DNA of 64,000 nucleotides from Bombus terrestris. Lineage: Eukaryota; Arthropoda; Insecta; Hymenoptera; Apidae. Positions 1 to 14,079 of this stretch are shown here, one piece after another (the first letter of the stretch is position 1; each line of letters starts with the position of its first letter). The translations under genes were made by a program, and so were the position numbers. A model generated the notes under the pieces. The model was given only the letters and a program-made list of their open reading frames with translations, made no database searches and was not told where the DNA came from. The stretch covers positions 3,472,001 through 3,536,000 of the forward strand of contig NC_063274.1 in NCBI RefSeq assembly GCF_910591885.1, written 5' to 3'.

Positions 1-1244
1 ATTTCCTCGTAGGTCATACCCGGAGGATATTTTCTCATACACCTCGACATATTGGCGCTACCCTGACGCTCCAGTTTATGCCTCGCGATTGCTTCGTAGT
101 CTTCGTACGATAATCCTGTACCAAACCTACGTATGAAACAAGAAATTGTCAGATTTCAAGGAATATTTTACGTTTAAAAGATATCAAGAATATTTATCGG
201 GAATATGAACGGAAGTTTCGAAAATATCGATATCCGTATGACCTCGATATACAATATACAAAATGCAAACGCAAATACGTGAGAATTTTATTTGAAATTT
301 ATTAAAAAATGTCTCTCTGGTACAAGACAATTTTTTCAGAAGATTAAAAGTAAAGATACTGTTTGAAATGCATGAAACATTAAATTCGCAATACTTATCT
401 AGCTGTCACTTGTTACTGTCACGTAAAGAACAAACGATAAACATAACCAGGCGTATTTTCTTCTATATGAAACTAGTGCACCTTATCGATCATCTATCAT
501 GTATCGTAAATTGCATTTCAGTTAATGCGCAAACCACTTAAAGAAAAAATAGGACAGATAAAAGAGTGACCTTTTATTCCAATAGTAAAATACCTTTATA
601 TCATTTCATTTATTCTGAACGTTTCTTAAAATTATTATTTATATCTGTCTCTGAAGATTTTACGAGCAATATATTCCCAAAGCGGTCGATTATTATGGCA
701 TTGAGGAGAATATTGCACAGATTTGATTGACGCTCGTAATTACTTTTCAATAGTAAGCGATACGCGTGAACAATATTTTATCAAACTCATAACTTAAAGG
801 ATATTAATTAAATCGTAAAAGAAAATATATTCTCATTTCTCACGTATAATGAGATTAATAAAATCAAAGTAAGCTCAGAGGATGCCCAATTGCTCTTCAC
901 ACCTCTAATGCACCTTATTCGTGCTGCTGAATAACTGTTTAGCGGTAGATTCACGAGACAGAAGCTTACCTTGGGAGCCTTAATTTTCTTCTAGCCAACT
1001 GTTCCTCCGGATTGGAAGTCTGAGGTGGTGCTTGTGGCGAAGATGGCGACGTCGACGGCGTCGTGGTCAATTCACTTTCTTCTAAACTGCTACTTAGAAC
1101 GGATCCTATTCGGCTACCCAAACCCTGAAGATACTCTCCGCTGCCTCCTAACGCAGACTTGACGGATCTGAGTGCACCTCTGGTGCGTCCAATTAGGGAC
1201 GCTCCACCGGTGGATGGCAGAGCCGTAGTTACATCCACCATCTT
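1..1244 (-). CDS. unidentified gene, first two visible coding exons (5' end)
   Basis: Two exons join in phase. The first runs 1244 down to 970: an AG acceptor at 1246-1245 lies three bases before the ATG at 1241-1239, and a GTAAGC donor follows 970. The second runs from 126 off the left edge after an AG at 128-127. The visible product starts MVDVTTALPSTGG, then has a Gly/Ser-rich stretch that could form an amphipathic helix (EYLQGLGSRIGSVLSS, residues about 36-51). A Thr/Ser/Pro-rich linker follows (about 58-75), then a basic patch (LARRKLRLPR), and exon two continues FGTGLSYEDYEAIARHKLER and onward. There is no signal peptide or transmembrane segment. The acceptor so close to the ATG implies a separate non-coding 5' exon at higher coordinates, which I could not place. 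I do not recognise the family. The exon structure is better supported than any function. Confidence 0.6.
127..969 (-). other. intron 1 of the unidentified left-edge gene
   Basis: This is the AT-rich interval between the donor after 970 and the acceptor before 126. Nothing coding or repetitive is recognisable in it. Confidence 0.5.
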
Positions 1245-4200
1245 CTGTAACAGACGAGTACAACAATCTCCTAAGTATTTAAATTAGACTTCATGCAAAT
1301 TGCAGTTCTTCAGCATCTACCAACGAGTATAACGATGGAGGCTTGTACTTTCGACTTTCACTATCCTTTGTTCTGTTTTTTAAATCAGCTTCTATATTCG
1401 TAAAGTTATGAAAATTTTCTTTTCTTCAAGTTTGCAGAAGTTTAATTTCGCAGGCTGCAAACTGCAAATTAGAATGAACGAACGGTAGTAGAAGAAAAAT
1501 TTATCCGGAAGAATTTGAAGCGAAACATAGCACCTATTAGGATTTACGAAATTAAGTACATACAAATGGAATTATAAATGACTTTGATAGTATTCCAATG
1601 TTTATTTCCAATAAATAAATTACAGATTTTCATTTAGACGCTTTTCAATAATTATTGAAATTTCAAAGTAAAAAGATTTCTTTGCAGCGAACACTCTATG
1701 TATTTAATATCAGATTTCATGAAAATTACAGTTCTTCAATTTTATCCATAAGTTTAACGACACGTACTTCCGATGTCTGGTATAATGCGATGTTTTATAA
1801 AAATATTTTGCAATAATATTAGCTTGTCCGAAAAGTGTCTTTCTTTCGGAAACGTATTCTTTACAACAGTGCACATTCACACAAACGTGAAACCAAGTCT
1901 GTGAAATGTCACGGTGTTTATCTCAACATAACAAAATGGGTCGTACGTAATTCGACAAAATAATATAAAACAAAAAACGTTGCGCGTCTATTAATTCCTC
2001 ATAAAAGGAAAGAAACTTTTCGGACAATCTAATACATAGCATCAAGAACATAAAGTTGAAATTAAAAACGCCATTTACATTATTAATCTACATCCATTAG
2101 GTGTCATTAACCACGCGAATACATTCTCTATATTCGATATGGTAAACGACTGTAACGACTCGAAAAACCCTTCGTCTAAATTTGAACATTATAACAAACT
2201 TTAATCAATACCAGTTTTCCAGATGGTTGGTCGCTAATCATCAAAAGAATCCATTGCCTTTATCGAGCCGTATTGCAGTCAATTTGGCGTAATATCATTG
2301 AAAAGCATCTTCGTTCGTAATGAGCAATGAAGTTGGCGACTCAAATCATGAATATGTTAACTGCAATTTCGTGCGAGCGTATTATCTTCCGTTGGACAAA
2401 AATTCTGTCACCTAATGGGCATTGTTTGAATTTTGACAAGCAGTGAAAAGCTCATTGAAAATGTATGTAGGTCAACGAGGTACGTACGGAGCATCGTACG
2501 CAAACCGATAAACGTCGACAGGGAAACATTTGCTGAACTTTTCGTACGAAAAAATGTAAGATCAGCTCCTAATGAATAAAATACGTACTTTTCGGATTAA
2601 TGAAATTATTCTTAAACGGACGTTGTTTTTATAAAAACAATTATATCAGAATTTAGAAAATCAACGCAATAAGAGATATCTTACGTAATTTATAAAGAAT
2701 GGAACGCGGAAGAAGAATGATTAAAAACATAAAATATTTATCTATTGCTAAGAAGGAAAAAAAGAAAATAATTTGAGAATTATTAATGGTTGTCAGAATT
2801 TCTCTCACATTTTATGTCAAGGTTCTACGTAATACTGTTTGTGATTATGTTAAACATGCAACCGTGTTTTTTTAGTATAGTTACGTAATAACAAGTTTTT
2901 GGTTGCAACACTTTGTCTTATGGTGTCCATATTAATGACTGAAAATCACGTAACACTTCGAATATGATTATTCAACACGTATTGAAAATAAACTGCAAAA
3001 TCCATCGTTATTCGTGTTTAATATATCTTTTTTATTATTCGATCTTTATCGAAATTCCGTGTCCCGTAAAAAATTCACTCGGAATCAATCATTGAAGGAA
3101 AATTATGCTCCGATATGTATATAGATATCAATAATTTGCGTTATTGATTTTCCTATTTGGAATAGCACCTGGTAGTACTATATGAATTCACACAAGTGAC
3201 AGTGAAAAAATATTATTATGTTGAATATTGACAAGCATCGTTTTATCAATCGTATCGGCGCAAAGGTGATAAACGTATTTATCATTTCTGCGAGAAGGAA
3301 AGGTCTTTGAATAGGAATTTACGTCAAGCAAACTAAATGCACGTGGACAAATATAAATGTGTTTGAAATTCATGATAGATTACCTTCAAACGTGAAGCGA
3401 GCAAACATAAATAAAGTGAGTGTACCGCTTGATAAACGGAGAAAAAAGTAAAATATAAGCAAACGTCGTATTATCAACTACTTATATTTTTATCATAAAT
3501 TATTTTATTATTATTATTCGTACCATGTATTTCGCTGATATACGAAACGTATATGTAATAATTCATGCAGTTTATTTTGCGGTAATCAATACGTAAATAT
3601 ATTCTCAAAATGATTGATGACGTACGAGAGTTTGTGGAAAGATTCAAATGTTTGATAGAAGCCTGTGAAACCAGATTTTCCACAAAGAGAACTTTTATAC
3701 CAATCGAAGTATACAATACAAAATTATTTCGTATCACGTACTATAGAAATTATTTCATTAATTTTTGATACTTATATCACACACCCGATTTTACACGTTT
3801 GATTCCAAATACAATTTAATTAGCGAAATGTTGTGAAACGATTTAATTAATACGCTTGTTCATCGTGAAAACGGTAGGAAACTATATCTGTATATAGTAA
3901 AAGAAAAGAACATTACGTATTTATTATCCGCACAAACAGTTCTTATCGTTAGTATTTCTCTTACCTCTGGTTATTAAATACTCGTATTTCTGCTTCTACG
4001 AATGGAAGTAAGATTTCATTCTAAATAGAAACCGTATAATGAGGGAAAATACGAATGAACAGGTGAGACGATAAAAGTTACGTAAAACTTCATACAGTTT
4101 TAAAGTTTCGAAGGAAACTTTTTTTTTTCTCATCCTTAACGTTTCACACGTGGCATGATCTAACCTTTAATATTTATGGTGTTGCGCTTGCAAGATTCGC

Positions 4201-7200
4201 AACCGTCTGTTACTCCGGTCTCCTTATCACGCTCTCATTAAGTTTATATATGCATACACAGATGTTACACAATGAACGAGACGTTTTACCGTTACCGGTC
4301 GTGATACGAAACAATAGCGAATGTCCTTGTTGATAGCTCATTCTGACCGAAACCGCATCTGCAAACTGATTAACTATCGCTTGCGTAATATCTTTCACAT
4401 GTTTAATGATTTCCACTTATTCAGAACATAATGATGCTAATAATGGTACACGTTACGAATCGGAAGGAGTTTATGATATAGAGAAAGAAAACACTAATTA
4501 AGAATGTCTATAGATATCTGTAGAAAATTTTGTTGCCTTAAACGTAGAGATATCTTATTGCAAAGATAAAAGATAATAAATTTTCTATTTTGCTGAGAAA
4601 TCTGTTCCGTAAAGAAGGGGCTGTGTAACAGAATTTTGGAAATTGAAATTCCATACATCGGAGAAAATGATCTTTCTTTTAAATCTGTATCTATATGGAA
4701 TAGTCTATAGAAAATAGAAATTCATAAACGCTGTCCTTTTTTTCTTTTCTTTATTATCGTCCTGTGTATCTTTCGATAGGCCAGTCGAGTGAAGTTTGTT
4801 TGAAAATCCTGATGCTACAAAGAAGATAGAGCACTTTCAGAATGCGAAAGTAGATCATCGATCGTGTCAACATCTCCATCGAAAGTTGGATGCCGCAAGA
4901 ATTTGAAATTAAGCTGGCAGCAGGAATTGCGGGGGTGGAAACGGATGTAATATCGAGCAACAAGCACGCCAAGGTTCTCGGAGTATGAGCGTTGTAATTT
5001 GACCGATGCTTCGATCGACGCTTCCTTTGTCCGAGCATCTCGAAATTGTTCAACTATTACGATTATCAACTACCATATCACATGACAATAAAATAAAATT
5101 AATAGATAGAAGACGAAATAAACTGAACCATTTTCGTGTTGCTATAATAAAATATCGCCTTAATTTGACCAGTAAAATTAAATGAAATTTGTTCAAGCAT
5201 AGCACAATGTAAATTAAAACGCATAAAACAATATTAAACGCTATTTTAAAACGTACTAACAATAAGTGTTTCATTTATAGAATATTCGTATAGATCAAGT
5301 GGTGCTATATGTCGTTGATCGATACGAATGAACGAAACGCTCGTCAATTCACCTTCAACGTTACGTCAAACGTATTTGTATCAGGGACAAACGATCGTAG
5401 GATTTCACGAACGCATGAAAGCACGTCGAGGAGTACGCTCCGGCGGGACATCGCCGCAATGCAGCTTTATCTATACCGGGCTGTTCCGCACCATACGGGC
5501 CATTGCTCGATTTACGAATCCAGAAAACATATGTTCGCAAAGCTCGATCTACTCATCGTGTACCATAATGCAGCTCTTTAACTACCACGATCTCATTTAA
5601 ACAGCCAAATAACGAACATTGTAAGCGTTCTACCATCGATGATCGACTATTTGCAATCAAACAACAATTACTTACTGTTTCTCTAATTGCAGCGAAGTGT
5701 TATCCAAGCCATGAACAACGAGGATAAGAAGAATGTCTGATGCGCGAGATGAATGAAAATGTAAAAGGATAGGATTTCGAGAGCTTCACATTGATTTAAG
5801 GAGAGAAACAGTGGATTGTTCAAACCAGCCTAGTCGTTCACCCACATCAAAGATGTTTTCATCGCGTTAATGAAGTGCTCGACGAATATTTCAACGATTT
5901 AATAAATGAAGAATATACCGTGTGGTAAAACGAGCGATTAGGCCTGCTGATCGAACGCGGTTCCCCTCCGCGATCACTTTCAAACACGTGTCTGATCACG
6001 AACGGTTCTTTACGCCGTTACTACTTAAGCTTTCGGTCGTACACACCGAACGTAGCGCAGTTGCTTGCACTGGCTGGTCCGTTCGACTCGAGTTACTCTT
6101 CCAACATGTGATCCGATTAGCGCGTACGCATGCGTACCGCGCGATCAATACAGTTTTACTTACCTTTCTTACGTAGCTCGAAATGATCGGTATAACAGAT
6201 GCGAAGCGCTTATACTGTTAGTAACGAATAGCAATGCACCGACTAATGGTACCGACTTTGAAAATAATATTTTACCGATTACCGGCGGTGGTAAATTATT
6301 ACAAAGCGCGAAGACAGAGAGCTCTGCTCTTGTGGAAAAATTGATACATTTTCTTTCAAGCTACTTATCTTAAAGCGCAGGCCCGGTTACATTTTGACCG
6401 ATTATTAATAGAATTGTAGTCATAGCGTTGAACAATTCGTTTGATAATGAAATCTAATTTTCAGAATAAATATTTACGGACTTGTAGCATTCGCAATTTG
6501 GAAAATTAAAGACAGATTCGTATTTTTGAAATTGGTAATAGAAGAAGCATGATCTTTGTGGATTTCGGTTGTGGGTTGATTTCTTTGTTAAGTAATTCCA
6601 CGAGTAATGTAATATTCTCTGCGATACTGTGGTACACACGGTAAATGCAAGGAAACGACTGTTGGTAATTATTGACTGGCCAAGCTGTGCAGGATTTTCT
6701 ATTAGTTACAAATACGTCAAAAACCGATAAGCAGCCGGTGTTTCTCCTTCGCTTGCTATTAACTAACACGAGGAACTTCAACGTTGTGGCTCTAGCCATA
6801 TCCATTCATCTCCACGCGATGTCATCTGGGATCCATGGGATTACTCTCGAGAGACGAAAGAGCGAATTGTACCATATAAAAGTCATCTTCCATTGGATAG
6901 GCTTTCATAAGGTTTTATTCTCCTGTAGCCACACCGATAAAGTAAGATCTAAGAAGATCAGAAGAATCAAGATTATCTGCTTTTTCTTTTTCTCCGGGGA
7001 GGATATCTTTAAGAGATACTGTCGACCTCTTGGGGAGATCGAGCGAACTAATTGAAAGATAATGACGCTTTTCGTCTAGCTCATTATCTTCTGGTAGTTA
7101 ACTCGGTGGAACTGCAGTTCGAATATAACAGGTGCAAGAGTCTCTATACAAAATATAAATTTCGTCCACGGTTTTGTACAGAAAAATATGAAAAAATCGT

Positions 7201-10200
7201 GCTAATCTTTTAGCGTGCTAATCTTTTACACTTTGACGAATATTCTTGACATCGACTGGCAAAGTTTCGCAGAAAGTTGTTAATTTACCGATACGGTAGC
7301 TATCCTCGTATTTGCATATTTTACTAGCGAAAACGACAAAGAAAGAATTTCCGCGTTGTCGATGTGGCCGATAGTGGAGTAAAAAAAAAGAGTCAAGGAG
7401 AAAAGGTTGTCACGGGCTGAATAACTAATTACGATGAGTAATCGAGTATTTTTTTATTTCTCGGTGAATTTATGCAGAATACAGTACTAATTATACACGA
7501 CGTGTATTTATACTTTATATTTTGTATTTATATTAATATATATTCTCCCGTACCATATCTTTGTTTCACTTAGACGTTATTACTTAATTACATCACATCA
7601 AACGGACACGGTGCTGTATGGTTTCTTTTATCGATTATGTACACATCTGTTGCGGTTAATTGTGCCGATTAAACGAACGTTGAACGGAGGAACGACGAAC
7701 GAAAAAACTGGAGGAAAGAACGAAAAGCGTACAATACTCGTTCGATTCCCATATTTTCTCCTCATAATGTATGCTTAATCGACGAGTTTTCTTATATAAT
7801 CGCCGATTATATAACGTTCCTTTATGAAAACCAATGGAAATCGAACTTTTGTACACTTTGGGGCTTAAGTGGTGCTCTTTTATGCGCACATCCGGTGTAC
7901 GTGTACATTGTATGTATGCGTGTGAGTGTTTATGTAGGTGTATCTTTGAGTTAGCTTATCTTATGAATTACGATTATTGGTCGAATATTGTTGTTCCAAG
8001 CCTCTTTGTCGTGTAATATCGATCCTTCTCTCGCGACCTCCTGTACACGAGCCACGTGTCGCGTTCAGGCTGTTATATTTTTTTCTTCTCTTCGTTTTCT
8101 TCATACTTCTTTTTATATTTTATTTACTAGGTACACCTAGAGCAAAGCGTTACAATAGGTTATACGTATCAAGTACGCGTTACGCGGCTCTTAATTTTAT
8201 GTTTTGAATCGTAAGGTGGCCTTGATACGTATTTGTTTTCACTGTTCTACTAGGAAAGGCCAGTATTTGTTTGAAAAAAGTTGGACGATTAAGGTGAGAC
8301 TGAGTGGCGCGAGCGAATACGAACGACGTTGAAGAGGACTCGTTTTAACGAGAGTTCGAAGAGCTCGATGGAGAAACGTACGCGCGATAATTTGACGAAA
8401 GAACGGGATAGATTTTCGTAGGATAAATTTAGATATAGTTGTATCGCGGTGAAATAAGTTGATCTGAACTGGAAGAAAGTATGGACAAATTCTTAGCAGG
8501 TGGAATCACAATTTATGAAACTAAGTAGATATGGAATGTTCACCTGCGGTAATTAAATTAATTTTGTTAAATTATGCTGGAATTTTAGAATTGATTGCTA
8601 GGAATTGAAACAGCTGTTAGCGAAACGTACGTCGTATTCGACATAATGTAAATTCAATTTCATCGAAGATTTGATTAAAGATTTAGATAATAAATATTCG
8701 AAGCACATTGACGAATCGAACTTGAAATTGTAACCAGTGAAATACTAATTTCATTGACTGCAAATTTTCTTATTAAAACAGATTAACTTTCTAAAAATTG
8801 CGCACCTTTCAGAGAAAACGAAATACAATGGCTGTCGATGTTCGATAGAATTAATTCCCCTTGCGATAATTTCTGCATCGAGCTCTCTCCATCTCAAACT
8901 ACGTGTCTTACAATTATTATTCACTTTTGTACGATCATAATTTCTTTACCGTGGTACTACGATCAACCAAAAATCAAAAGCATCGAGTAGACAGCATACA
9001 ATGCGTACCTACTTAACGTTGCGTTTTCGCTCGCGCGTTTCCTATTGATATATTCTCTTGGTACGAGCATGGTTCCAAATGTACTGTCTCTTTTTTGTCT
9101 TTTTTCTTTTTTGTTTCTCTTTAAATTCTATCACGCGTTTTGGCCCCTCGTCCGCTGCAGTAAGGAAAATGAACTTTCGTGCTGAGCACGTAACGCAAAA
9201 GTGGCAAGTGCGTGGTCGCGTTCGCGTCGCGACGAATGCGAGCATGCAAACACATTAAAACCGCTCGAGCAGCGTGCTTGGCTTTCGAAACGATTCGCTG
9301 CAACGAATTCGAACCTCGTGCACAGTCTTACTTGGGAAATCGCCCTAAAGAAAAAAACACGCGAATGTTCCTTTGTTGCGTTGCGAACAGGCAACTGATC
9401 TCGCCCACGATTTGTTCCACGTATGTACAATTAACTTACTCGCACATAAAGGAGATACGGGTCGTGTTCCTGGAACATGTTACATTTATTTCTTTCGGCG
9501 GCGATTAGTTTTAATTGCTTGGATGAGATTTCAATCTTTCGTTTCTTTTTACCCGTACAGTCGTGAGAGGAAACTTTATGAAAAAGCTTGGAGAAAGTTT
9601 TTAAATTAAAACATTTTTGCTTGAAATATATTTATAGTGAGAGGTTCGTAAGACTTCGTCGTTCATCATCACGTTTGAATAGAAAGGGATGGAAATTTTC
9701 AATTCAATCGTAACGTGCGCTAGTTCAACTATCTTAGATGCAATTCTGTACAAGCACTTTCAGTTGTAAATTCCAAAAATCATTTGTAGAATTGTAAAGC
9801 AGGTACATTTTCAGAGATTACATACGATTAGTTGCATATCGTTTCATTGGTACAAGCTATCTCGAATAATTTAGATCATAGTATCCCAGAGATTCAGCGG
9901 AATGCGATACGATATCTCATCCGTACCAAGCAGCATGAAGTTCTACGTCAATGAAACACGACACGTACGCGAAGGAGAGAAATCAAATAAATACAGGACG
10001 GATATGTTTAATCTTCGAGCGAAAGACTTTGTCCTATGCATCCTCTATGTTCCTTACAAATGTACGCGCGCTAAAGGTTCCTCCGTTTATTAAATCCTAT
10101 AATGCAGTTCACGTCGCATTACGTCGTTCTCGACGAACGTCGTGAGCCTCGATTTCAAAGGATTCTCCTCTTCGCTTATCGTTCAATCGATCAAAGTTAA

Positions 10201-13200
10201 CAGGATAAAACGATGCGATTCCCCGATATGTTCGATCGAACGTACAAACTAGACGCGTTCGTAATTACCAGTTCGCGTTTCTCGCGACATTGCGCTTGAA
10301 ATGTGCAGAAACACACCTACTCCGTCCCTTTCTCGTTTATGTATGTATGTACATGTACACGAAACATAGCACACGTTAAGTAAACGCTAGTGATATCTCT
10401 TTTACATTACATTTACATACATTAAAGCTGCACCTTTACGTGTATACGAATACACATCTAATGTAAGTATGTACAACGACGTTACACCCCTATGAATCTA
10501 ACTCACACAGCTTGATTTAAGTCCGATTCTTCCCGATTCGATGCTCGTCTCTTCTCGTTTCGTTCGTTCCCTTCAATCGCCGATTTCTACTCGTTACGCT
10601 TCTTTCACCCGATTGTTGCGTTTAAAAATCGGTTCTTTTATCCAATTTCATCGATTCTCTTATATTTTTGTTAAGCGTCGGTTGCTTTGTTTATTATTTA
10701 TCCATTGGACGTTACGTGGCTCGAAATGGTGTTCGATTTTTCAGTCGTTTATATCGTGTAAATTTCACTAGGATTTATATTTTTTCTTTTTATTTTCTTC
10801 AAAATTCTCGAGTAAAGCGTAAGTAAATATCAGAGACTGAAGCAAAGATTGGAAAATGCCAAGAGAAGCTCCTCGACGTGGCCAACTTGTGAAACACGAT
10901 TCGATTAATCAACTTTAGTTAGCAAGGCGTTTCAACTTGTGCAGATAATTAATCAATGTATGGAGTAATATGAAAGTTACTTTAAAAGAGAAATATTCCA
11001 GAAGTCGAATCAAAGCAGCGATCTGTCTCGAATTTCGAACGAAACGATCAGCAATTTCGTAAAGGATCTTAAGTTTCTTCGAAACTTTATAAGTTCAAGC
11101 TCACGAGTGAATCGAACTGGAGAAATCGGACCTTCTTGGAAAAGAAGCAAGTTTTCGCCTTTCTCCGTGCCAATCGGCCGGTCGAAGTTTCGAGAAGGCA
11201 AGTGTAAGCTTTTCTGGTCGCGGGAACCTGACGCGTATTGCGCGAGCGTATCGAAGATTGGGCTCGGCGTAGCCTCAAGGCTTTTAACTTCGCCACATCC
11301 CGTCAAGAAGAATGTCAAATTCTCCTCGTATGAAGTTCGCATGGAATTCGACACTTGTGCGACAGCCAGCCTGCGTCTATCAATTCTACAAGCTTCGTAC
11401 TAGTATCTCGATCAAGTTATTTGTGGTAAAGCTATGAAAAATATGTTTTGCTCAAATATTAGGGTGTCTTTGGCGTAAGAACTAGCAGAGTAGTGAAAAT
11501 GATCGGTTCGTAATTTTTCACGATAGTTTTATACATAGATCTAAAATGATTTACTTTGAAGGATTTGAATGATTTTTGATAAAGTGGTCTTTCCGCGCTA
11601 TATCTATCTTTATGTATCCTGCGTATCGATTTGCTTGGTACGAGTTTTATACTTTAGCTGTTGGTAGTTCCAGCGTTAAAAATATTACGTATTCGTAAAA
11701 AAAAAAAAGAAAAAGGAAAATTCTTCCTTATGATGACTTGGTCATTAGCGAAGAGAATTTACATATAACACGATTAGAATTAGATTTATATATTAATAAA
11801 TTGAATCTCGATTAGAGATTTCATGGTATCCCTTAAATCCACCAAGTAGAAAGAAGGAAATGTATGCCATTAGAATTAGCGCGAGCAGCCTCCTAAGCTT
11901 TTTTTACCCTTTTTATTTTTTTCTTTGGATAGATGATGTGAAAATAACTCGAGTAAAATGATCGACGTTACGTAATACTTCTCAGATACCCTAATGTTAT
12001 ACGCAAAACTCTCGCACTTACGAATCTACGGATGTTCGTGAGTTTAAGTCAGGGTTTACAGTATCCTTAAAATAATTCAATAAATTAGAAATTTCAAAGA
12101 TTTTGTAAAAAAACATGAAAATAGCAAATAATTTTTATTTCGTGCCTCCCTATAAACGTAGAATATTATTTACGAACAAGAGATTGGCTCAGTACTCGTA
12201 GCAAATGATCGGTACTTTAAGAAACCATGAATTTCAAGGATTTTATGAGAAACGAGGATTATGAGCAGTTATTAGTTAGTATAGCTCGTTAAATGATCGA
12301 ATTCAATATTATTTCTTTTCCTCCCTCAAAGATGAAAGTCTTCGTTTCTATGAAAAAACGTATGCTCTTAGTTATACACTAATTGTAAGAAAAAACAGGT
12401 ACGGACAAAGACAGCGCTCCAATGGCGAAACGCTATGGAAAACCCGTCGACGTGTTGATGTTAGCGTCCTTTCACACGCGCTACCACTTCATCGCGAACA
12501 GACAATTGTGCCTCTAATTGTAAGTACGTTTACGATCTTCTCTTTCTCTTTTCTTTTCTGTATATATGTATGTTTGTTTGCTGCATGTGTAGATGTATGT
12601 GTGTGTTAACGTGTACTCGATTTTTGCCGCCTATTGCAGCTGGTAACTTTAGGCTACGCTTACGATAGAAACTCGACTATATCTCTACGTTTTCATAGTA
12701 ATATTTACGCGTAAAGTAAGCTGAGAAAGTAACGCCTTGATCGTTTGCCCGCTTCTTTTTTTCCTTATAATTCAACATTTAGCTACTAAATCCCTTTAAA
12801 TCTGTCAGTACAGGTTTCCCGTTTTCATTACAGAATCGCATCGTACAGTTAGTTATATTCCTAACGATTTTCTAATTTTAATTATACGTTCGTTTAGGAG
12901 TAAAATTACATCGACATAATGTTTTTGATGAGCGTTACGCTCTATTTTTGATCAAAAGATAGTACAAACTATGATTGTACGATGACGTAACAAAAATCGC
13001 AAAGTATATCGTTTGTTAAAAGCTGATGTGACTAAGCGACAACTCACGATCCTCGAATAGTATGCTAATTTTATAAAGAATGTACAAGTCATACCATTGT
13101 GTATTATAATTCAACTATGACCTACATTTATTGAATTTTTCATCGATCGAAAGTCAACAATTGATCTTTGTTCTCATTGAGCAATTGCGAAGGAATGTTC

Positions 13201-13954
13201 CCTTTATTGACCCCTTTTTAACGCAAATTCTTCACGAATTCACGAATGATATTTATATACTTCAAAGTTTTAAGAAAATACAACGAACGACACTCACATA
13301 AACGAAACAACAAGATTTTGGGCCATCTTCTTCTTAAAATTTGAATTTCTTTCGATCACGATTTAGGGTTTAGTATCACCGCGTTCGACGATCGAACATC
13401 GTCCGTTAAGGCGTCACTTTCAGAGCTTAAAAGCTACGAAAAGACCGCGACCTGCTCGACAGTAGCGTAGCGTAAGAAAAATGCCGCGAAGCTTCTGTTG
13501 TATTTACAAATCGCGAAGATTTCTCGACAACGAAAGAGCGAGAATAAGAGCAAGGACTATTGATGGCATCGATTATGCAAAGGCTACGTTCGACCGCGAG
13601 AAAAATCAAGACGAGAAATTGAAGACGCGTAGAGACATCGATAATTTTTGGTCGATCGATAAAAAGGTGGAGTGATCGTCGAAATACAGCGAAATCGGTG
13701 AAGAATTGTTTGTAGTGTGGTGAACAAACGGTATAAATAGTCGTGGGAGTATTCTTTTTAATCGTACACTTGACCTTTCGCGCGTTCGCTCGATCGTCGA
13801 GGGAGATCACTTTCTTGGTGACGCGCGATTCGTTTAGACGTGTCACTGAGACAGACACAACGCGGTAGATATTCTGCTGTGTGTGGAATCACGAGCTTCT
13901 TCGTAGCCTAAAATTACATATATTCTTGAAAAATAGAACGGCCCGCTGGAGTTT
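1245..13954. other. intergenic or untranslated region, no recognisable gene
   Basis: This 12.7 kb holds only short unconserved open frames, apart from the mariner-type MITE at 1819-2032. Its right part should contain the PDE1 3' UTR. The first AATAAA signals on the minus strand below the stop codon lie near 13208-13203 and about 13127, which would give a 3' UTR of 0.7-0.8 kb, but the real end cannot be read from sequence. The left part should contain the 5' UTR exon or exons of the gene at 1-1244. Moderately GC-richer patches at about 5.3-6.4, 9.0-9.6 and 13.4-13.9 kb have many overlapping frames on both strands but no protein-like motif. Confidence 0.5.
1819..2032. mobile_element. mariner-derived MITE (deletion derivative)
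   Basis: Imperfect terminal inverted repeats of about 26 bp face each other. The left starts TTAGCTTGTCCGAAAAGTG (1819 on). The reverse complement of the right end starts TTAGATTGTCCGAAAAGTT (2032 down). The element is flanked by TA, the mariner target. The about 160 bp between the repeats has no transposase frame, although the part before the right end resembles the 3' region of a mariner. I read it as a non-autonomous internal-deletion copy. It lies between genes. Confidence 0.8.
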
Positions 13955-14079
13955 TCATTCCTCGGACGCTGGCTGCGTCGTGTCGCTGTCCTCGCGGCTC
14001 TCGCTGCCCGCCTTTTGCTCTTGCTCCTTCTGCGCTTGCTCCTTTTGCGCTTGCTCCTTTTGCGCTCTTGCCTCGGCGT
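13955..14079 (-). CDS. Pde1c: PDE1 coding exon 10, repeat-containing C-terminal tail
   Basis: The exon encodes DAEARAQKEQAQKEQAQK and on, ending DSDTTQPASEE and a TGA at 13957-13955. A 15-base unit coding for KEQAQ is repeated about three to four times, giving a charged, probably helical tail. The acceptor is AG at 14081-14080. The tail has no counterpart in the conserved catalytic core and may vary in length between individuals. Confidence 0.9.

Noticed and set aside
9042..9508. Cluster of overlapping open frames on both strands in a GC-richer patch
   Set aside because: All frames are open because stop codons are rarer in GC-richer DNA. None shows protein-like composition or motifs.
12400..12514. 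Open plus-strand stretch after an AG, resembling an exon (MAKRYGKPVDVLMLASFHTR)
   Set aside because: There is no partner exon, no donor in a sensible phase and no recognisable family; it probably lies in untranslated or intergenic DNA.
13427..13858. 143-codon minus-strand frame just downstream of the PDE1 stop
   Set aside because: Position and composition fit PDE1 3' UTR. There is no start context or family motif.
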